From Chrysochromulina parva (taxonomy: Eukaryota > Haptophyta > Prymnesiales > Chrysochromulinaceae): a stretch of DNA of 27,252 bases. The notes below the pieces were generated by a model that searched no databases, had not been told where the DNA came from, and worked only from the letters and a program-made list of their open reading frames with translations. The stretch covers positions 1-27,252 of the forward strand of contig PJAB01000420.1 in NCBI GenBank assembly GCA_002887195.1. The letters are read 5' to 3'. Position 1 is the stretch's first letter; the number at the start of each line of letters is the position of its first letter. The position numbers and the translations under genes were made by a program. Positions 24,001 through 27,252 of this stretch are shown here, piece by piece.

Positions 24001-25711
24001 CGTCGAGATCATGACGGAGAACGAGGCGCTCCACCGGCGCATGCTCGACATAAGTCCGCCACCCACCCAAAAATGGGAGATGCGCCTCATCATCTGGTCG
24101 GCACGCGACGTGCCAAGGGACTTGGACGACAGCGGTCTCTCTGATCTGTACGTCGCCGCTCAGTACGACGACCCGTACTCGAAGAAGAAGGCGCGCGGCA
24201 TGGTGCTGCGCACGGACACCCATTTCCGCGCCAGCAAGGGGAAGGCTTCGTGGAATTGGCGCATGAGGTTCCCGGTCGAGCTGCGTTACACCGACCGCTC
24301 CCTCTCGAGGGACAAGCGGCACATGCTGCGCCTGAAGCTGTGGGATTGGGACGTGTCGCTCAACGACCTCGCGGGCGAGACGAGCCTCGATCTGAGCGAG
24401 TGGTTCGAGCGCGTGTACAAGCGCCAGAGCTCGCTCGCGAACCACGGCTCCACCCTTGACGAGCTCGAAAAGCCCAAGGGCGACTACAAGAAGACGGCGG
24501 ACGAGAGGAAGACGGAGGACGAGAGGAAGACGGCGGATGATTCTCACCGCCACGGAGAAATGCACGTCCCGCCGCCGCCGCTCTCTCGAGGCCCAAGCTT
24601 CTTGTCGCGCAGCGCACGCTGCGTGACGGGCGCCGGTGGGGGCTCCTCGAGCACCGTCACAGACGGCGTGTCGGGCGCCGTCCAGCTTAGCGAACGGACC
24701 GGATCAGGCGCCGCGTCGGGCGCCAGGCAGCTCATGCCGCCGCTGCCGGCCCGCTCATCCCCATCCACGGGCACCCCATCCCCATCAAAGGGAGCCCGCC
24801 CACGCCAACATTCTCACCTATCGGAGGCGCCCCCCGCGACCGCACCCAAGAAGGGCGCGGGTCCGTCGGAGGCCAAGGCCGTGGAGCCGCTCGACCCCTC
24901 GCTCGCGGGCGCCGTGTCGGGCGAGGATCGCTTGGCCACATTTTGGGAGCCGTTACTAGGCGCGCCACGCGGCTCTCTCAACTACGAGACCAGCCTCGAC
25001 AGCGCGGGGCGTCGCACGTACACCAACCGGGTCGAGTACGAGCCAGATCCACGCGAAGAGCTCGCGCCTGGGCAGCTCGAGCAGCGCAGCTGGCTCAGTT
25101 GCTTTGGCAAGAGGCCGGCCGTGCGGTCGCTGGGCTCCACAAAGCCCCTCGTCGAGATGTTCACGGGTGGCAAGTACGACACGTTCACGGACGCGGCGGA
25201 CTCGGTGCTCGCGGGCGACGCCTTTGGCGCCGACGAGGACGAGGACGAGATGCAACCTCACAAGTTTTGGGTGCAGCTGAGTGGCGAGAAGGAGGTGGCC
25301 GTGCCGGGCCGCCCCGACAAGGTGCGCTGGAAGCGGCCGGCCGGCCAGCTCCTCATCTCGGTGCAGCTCGTGCCCGCGGCCGAGGCGAAGCTCTACCCCG
25401 CCGGAAACGGGCGCTCGGCGCCCAATCAACACCCGAAGCTGCCCCGGCCTGTTGGCCGGCTGCGCTTCACGCTCAACCCGTTTGCGCTCGTCCATCAATT
25501 CCTCGGAGATAAGCTCTGCGCGTACCTCGTGTGCGCGCTCGCGCTCCTCGCGTGTGTGCTGATCGCCTACTACATGATCCCGGCCGTCCTCGCGAACCTC
25601 TTCACCACGGTGCTCTTCGAGAAGCTCTTCTCTCAAACGGGCATCATCATCCTCGGCTCCGTTGGCGTCGTCCTGATTCTGCTCCTATTGTGTGTGTGCG
25701 GACGCAGATGA
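18083..25711 (+). CDS. Ferlin-like multi-C2-domain membrane protein
   Basis: 2542 residues in one open frame from an ATG. Ferlins are tail-anchored Ca2+/phospholipid-binding proteins of vesicle fusion and membrane repair. C2-like domains by approximate residue: 1 at 105-250 (SGRTSDPYVKVTV); 2 at 332-476 (NGTSDPYVTVRW, with acidic loop YDEDE); 3 at 506-623 (IDPYVQVRL); FerB-like segment 705-831; 4 at 935-1220, interrupted by a long insert; 5 at 1283-1438 (VYDTQFGGLYTPMLGYTGIDL); 6 at 1845-1950 (KPDPYLRLSLG, then the ferlin-like IDIEDRIFSKHW); 7 at 1996-2116 (WSARDVP, SDLYVAAQY, WNWRMRFPVEL, LKLWDWD). Between 5 and 6 lie a small Trp/Tyr-rich module (1483-1576) and a helical region. A disordered linker (about 2117-2290) leads to two hydrophobic segments at 2478-2500 and 2520-2539. 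Asp residues for Ca2+ are kept in several C2 loops. The exact ferlin subtype is uncertain. Confidence 0.82.
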   Translation: MSPKARDRSRSPLSIFGRTKRTVTSPSDGREALLSSGAGSINEASIADACGPTTTPPLLAASSVLPTGPSPSSSQAPALAAELPPSKPRGRQRPPVLPRKATAPGQLLIGVRSAKDLAAVNSSGRTSDPYVKVTVYTPSQVLEKKTTPRMRTLAPEWEEELSFGNVYGDGELPMVELAVYDAEPSFDKRFAVRQLRLHDYAQLTAGEVLELPSLELNGTNARRHGKLSAGTFSTGPIIDGQGTLHVWLAWLPGAEPIAPRRSGWSLSAAVGLSSGTSGVRSSGELEHYAEPDDEMRSEKEKSAREALAKETAEAAQAQVEEEEAALAAIKPGDYQLHVHVIEARELAGRDWNGTSDPYVTVRWLDQSRSTTVRNAVTSPIWDEHLFVQHLDLEKSQVHQSHIEVSVYDEDEVAGIKTSELIGQFFLDASTLYYRKDHELYRQWLVLSAPYEARKKLVGQAAAGGQAGYLKLSLTLSGPGDTPPNHDEEAEDEEGESVPLMPASMKQELLFVRVAIHSAYGLPKVDSSTLDKLYDKRASIDPYVQVRLGGEKLRTKVIKTNTMPVWHVEFWMPLLMPTVDTKLKLKLKDYNFGQSHRTLQEWTVALDPVLRAEPGAQLLTWLHLYGPSEAAKRRDNNKLRRFEYHSEWHGRLLIALRVERPDKYGQYAIGGKEGGPNKEGGSRARGPLPERPLMRLMSSEAERRRPAECLYQARFAVLCGTGIDPKEVQTSVELQLGEFEFGLNTKGARAAVREGQATFQSEMGALDNERAPGVLRPKGKQHHLRLPLDTAQLPDAILYVLRGGKRAYYARFKARTLVDAQFAPRWVHLAPCASSGNLVRTPKGGGAAASPPALLVSLGLARINPGAMLQSPPATPRSPPDEHSTAPAAASSAASSAASGAASGAAEAVADEPPPVGNIDWLPTLEEMPARQPLTAYELRVHAYMARDLPARDENGALDPYLVASLAGIEARAVPIGHSGTERAASAPLRSQTQTLPATAFPSWFETLTLPLWLPPLTPLGPVPATAPSIGAEHLDKEKESRAHDDAHVAPPRSQSLKDLLQNVEKVSNVVGGAVGNVLETGVSLGARIGAGIGVGLGLGGAPKEGEAPVEEEQPTPMSTKERAKQAQQKLEALLAEGRPLLAPEVILSVWDSDEGTLTSEPDEFVGRVCVPLRAAHIVPCEDRALSPEIEPFWISLAELDHEGLDGGEIMIRLELVELDLPSLASSTSRDGASRDVMVHQVGTTWQIADDVHEPERPAPLLRQPSGAPAHPVVTYRLMPIMPEFEWHTVTVVVLSLQGLRSSTLKLPRWLSKNAFIESPSKPFVELDAGKQPHFVKARSQDKAIKKTKRLQSLRQKVKEAALTLHGVKDGAVSVRRTRSSDQPSPLAPVFFEVLKLRLKLPTNHLFMPTVNVRVYDTQFGGLYTPMLGYTGIDLRDYMSGSEVRAACLDELKLGEELGELERSARGGRWGSEASVATPGGAGTECILMGAGLDECNGLYRHVPEGARSAELEARANGKDLFRNANGAEIYWSDTNWTRGKGYPAGVGCWGIALDGHHRYLARGDSPRPPETGWVVRVGLGVAPAPTLRRSAAAASMAPLTLSELEDQRLEKKLVDELRQLIYRKVQILNAQGRSHASIADALLQDMLVVERLRLPTTGPVDENDVPLATIEWVQRILLQGQELPPMLNKLHAPGKLYRILCQCGLKTTNVGWIALQRATKLAKEERRLASSICKVEHDLLAAIDRSPGLITALRGRDTLNCKLEESSKHMGPLPFDVFVVKFGQRNHQRKVCTMKCVVHLGESEDEEEERLLEQSAADEGAPRESQHSAQYSAAERLFEALQKPMTYIVRVYVLIAKDLPENGADKPDPYLRLSLGEQVRENRQDAFSDESEVGFYQAFEFTATLPGATVLCVDVMDKNFLWEDVLIGGTEIDIEDRIFSKHWQAVCSARPPKERRELRRPEINLRQGFVDLFVEIMTENEALHRRMLDISPPPTQKWEMRLIIWSARDVPRDLDDSGLSDLYVAAQYDDPYSKKKARGMVLRTDTHFRASKGKASWNWRMRFPVELRYTDRSLSRDKRHMLRLKLWDWDVSLNDLAGETSLDLSEWFERVYKRQSSLANHGSTLDELEKPKGDYKKTADERKTEDERKTADDSHRHGEMHVPPPPLSRGPSFLSRSARCVTGAGGGSSSTVTDGVSGAVQLSERTGSGAASGARQLMPPLPARSSPSTGTPSPSKGARPRQHSHLSEAPPATAPKKGAGPSEAKAVEPLDPSLAGAVSGEDRLATFWEPLLGAPRGSLNYETSLDSAGRRTYTNRVEYEPDPREELAPGQLEQRSWLSCFGKRPAVRSLGSTKPLVEMFTGGKYDTFTDAADSVLAGDAFGADEDEDEMQPHKFWVQLSGEKEVAVPGRPDKVRWKRPAGQLLISVQLVPAAEAKLYPAGNGRSAPNQHPKLPRPVGRLRFTLNPFALVHQFLGDKLCAYLVCALALLACVLIAYYMIPAVLANLFTTVLFEKLFSQTGIIILGSVGVVLILLLLCVCGRR
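24490..24540 (+). repeat. 18-bp tandem repeat in the ferlin-like linker
   Basis: gaagacggcggacgagag at 24490-24507, with variants at 24508-24525 and 24526-24540. It encodes a charged KTADER-type repeat after the last C2 domain. Confidence 0.9.
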
Positions 25712-26058
25712 ACGAATGGCTCCATGGACCATGCAAGCATGCATGCCTCCGGCTCCTGCTCCGTCCACGGCCTGATCCAGTATTTTGTGTTATAAATCCC
25801 CGCACATTCCTGCGTGGTGCCCACCATGGGTGTGCGGTGTGAACTGAATGTAACTCGTGTAAATCCTTACACCCATTCACATTCACACCGTTTGAAGTGC
25901 AACTCGTTCGTCCCATGCTTCGGCGGTGTTGGCCGCACTCTGGCCCTGTCGTGTTGGCAGCATTCTGCTTTTCTCCTTTTTCGCGCACTTCGCCCAGTCC
26001 ACGAGCTCAGCAACCCACGGACAATCGGCGGATAGGCGGACCTCCGCTATTCGTCCTC
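25712..26058. other. Intergenic, ferlin-like gene to small downstream gene
   Basis: No supported gene. ttttgtgttataaatcccc near 25783-25801 is a candidate 3'-end region. Short near-repeats of acacccattcacattcacacc lie at about 25869-25889. An ATG in good context (ccaccATGG, 25825) opens only a very short frame. Confidence 0.4.
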
Positions 26059-26544
26059 ATGTGGCGTTCCCCCACTCCTTTTGTGTACGAGTCGCTCTAC
26101 GGTGGTGCAGACGAGTCGCCAGCGGGTCGTCAGGCGGTGCGATTGAGCACAAAGGCGCAGGCGCTCGCCTTGGGCAAGAACCTTGCAAAGGCCAACGCCG
26201 CGCTCACCTATTCACTGTACAAGTTTGGCAGCGAGGGCGACATGAACTTGCTCGGCTCCTTCCCAAAGAGAGTGAACGCGGAAGGCGCTCGCGTCAGATT
26301 CCGCCGCCGTCGGCCGCGCCTTGGCGGTGCAGACGATGCTCTCCTGGGCGTCGGTGGTATGGGCGATGACGTATGGCGTGAATTGCTCCAGCGCGACGCC
26401 TTGGGCGAGATAGATGCCGTGTGGAGCGCGTTCCGGAAGGAGCTGGAGCTCGGCCGTGGCTTGGACGTCGTCGACGAGCGCGGCGAGAAGATCGACTTTG
26501 GTGGAGACGGCTTGTCGGACGACGAGGAGCCAGAGTTTGATTGA
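26059..26544 (+). CDS. Small hypothetical protein with acidic C-terminus
   Basis: The open frame extends upstream to a GTG (25897), but the first ATG in it is 26059 (MWRSPTPFVYESLYGGADES), giving 161 residues. Upstream residues are Pro/Cys/Arg-rich and look untranslated. About residues 28-60 look helical (RLSTKAQALALGKNLAKANA). A basic patch (RVRFRRRRPRLGG) lies near 78-90. The rest is charged and helical (DDVWRELLQRDALGEIDAVW), and the end is acidic (GDGLSDDEEPEFD). Codon bias is like that of the neighbouring genes. I recognise no family. It follows the ferlin-like gene in the same direction after about 350 bp. Confidence 0.55.
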   Translation: MWRSPTPFVYESLYGGADESPAGRQAVRLSTKAQALALGKNLAKANAALTYSLYKFGSEGDMNLLGSFPKRVNAEGARVRFRRRRPRLGGADDALLGVGGMGDDVWRELLQRDALGEIDAVWSAFRKELELGRGLDVVDERGEKIDFGGDGLSDDEEPEFD

Positions 26545-27252
26545 TATGGAGTTCAAAGCTCACAAGCGCTGCTAGAGAGGATTCTCCGTGCGCATCGGCA
26601 CTGAGCGGTGAATAAGAAGTACGGACATGTAGCTTGTAGGACTTTTCTTTTAGCGGGACGCTCAAGAGGTACTGCTGATAGAGCTCAACGAATTACGTAC
26701 CGAGTAAATAACGGTTATACTCGACAGAAAAACAACGAAGCCAGATACGGCACGCAGACTAAGCACACACTTCCAGTCTTTTTCCATTCGAATGATGGAA
26801 CCGCCCGCGCCGCTGGGCTAAAGTGGATGAGTATTTCCGACTGATTTCTGACTGAGGGGGTCCTTTGCCCGCGGCACACGCGCGCGCTCAGCCATGTGCG
26901 AAGCGCCTTCTTGGGCGGATGGTGCGGAAACTGTGGTGCTACTAACCTATGAAAACGACGAGTCTCCCCAAAGGGAGTCGTGGGGCCGCACGTGCGCATG
27001 CAAATGTCGCGCACGAATAGAGAGATCTTGCGCAGTACAGAGTCGGCCCGGCCTAGCGCCGGGACCGGCGATGCCAGGGGGCCCTCCAAAAGGGGGGCCC
27101 CGACGGCTGAGCCCCCTGATCCCGCACCTTTTCCAAGGGTAGTCGACGGGGGTGTAACGGCGACGGGGGTGCTCTCGCGTCAGCGGGGCAACTTGATTAC
27201 CATCGTTAATACGCGTTAATAGCGAGATAATGCACCATAATGCAGGGTGCCA
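26545..27252. other. Non-coding end of window
   Basis: About 700 bp without a supported gene, with AT-rich (26600-26760) and G-rich (27050-27180) parts. Notable are a TACTAAC at about 26939-26945, a strong hairpin at 27078-27101 and the repeated gttaata in gttaatacgcgttaatagcg near 27204-27223. A gene continuing past the right edge cannot be excluded. Confidence 0.4.
27078..27101. other. 10-bp GC hairpin with AAAA loop
   Basis: ggggccctcc (27078-27087), loop aaaa, then ggggggcccc (27092-27101). All ten positions pair, one as G-U if read as plus-strand RNA. No T-run follows. Confidence 0.6.

Noticed and set aside
18302..25636. Many long frames antisense or out of frame within the ferlin-like gene
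   Set aside because: Shadow frames expected from strong G/C third-position bias; none shows a domain.

Overview
The window looks like nuclear DNA of a GC-rich, flagellated eukaryotic alga or related protist; a haptophyte is my best guess. Reasons: very long, mostly intronless ORFs with strong G/C third-position bias; low-complexity Ala/Gly/Pro/Ser/His linkers; eukaryote-only families (DOP1, a ferlin-like multi-C2 protein, an OTUD6-type deubiquitinase, a Golgi-type PAPS transporter, a probable ciliary protein, a Ser/Thr kinase); and no bacterial ribosome-binding sites or operator structure. The taxon is inference, since no rRNA or organelle marker is present. Several open frames begin at GTG or TTG only because a stop lies just upstream. 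For these I give the first sensible ATG or discuss a possible splice acceptor.

Layout. 1-2946 (+): C-terminal part of a DOP1 (Dopey) family trafficking protein, cut by the window edge. 2947-4008: mostly non-coding. 4009-10416 (-): a compact run of co-directional genes. In transcription order these are two adjoining unrecognised ORFs (10416-9745, then 9748-9188), a PAPS-dependent sulfotransferase (9143-7746), a double drug/metabolite-superfamily transporter whose first half is PAPS-transporter-like (7655-4869), and a charged hypothetical protein (4680-4009). 10483-11484 (+): a probable ciliary microtubule-associated protein. 11879-13792 (+): a Ser/Thr protein kinase. 14110-15003 (-): an OTU deubiquitinase. 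15004-16849: a repeat-rich intergenic stretch. 16850-17815 (-): an FkbM-type methyltransferase. 18083-25711 (+): a 2542-residue ferlin-like protein in one uninterrupted frame. 26059-26544 (+): a small acidic-tailed hypothetical protein. The rest is non-coding.

Functional themes. The sulfotransferase consumes PAPS, and the next gene encodes what looks like the carrier that brings PAPS into the Golgi. The pair therefore reads as a glycan-sulfation module, with only about 15-90 bp between them. DOP1 (Golgi/endosome traffic), the sulfation pair and the ferlin-like protein (Ca2+/membrane fusion) all belong to the secretory pathway, but clustering beyond the sulfation pair may be chance.

A second theme is structural. 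The window carries many independent short tandem duplications (units of 9-51 bp, several at 29-33 bp), inside and outside genes. They have duplicated a stop-codon region, added in-frame 11- and 17-residue repeats to proteins, and built a 29-bp repeat that the kinase gene reads in all three frames. I found no CRISPR array, rRNA, convincing tRNA or intact transposon.
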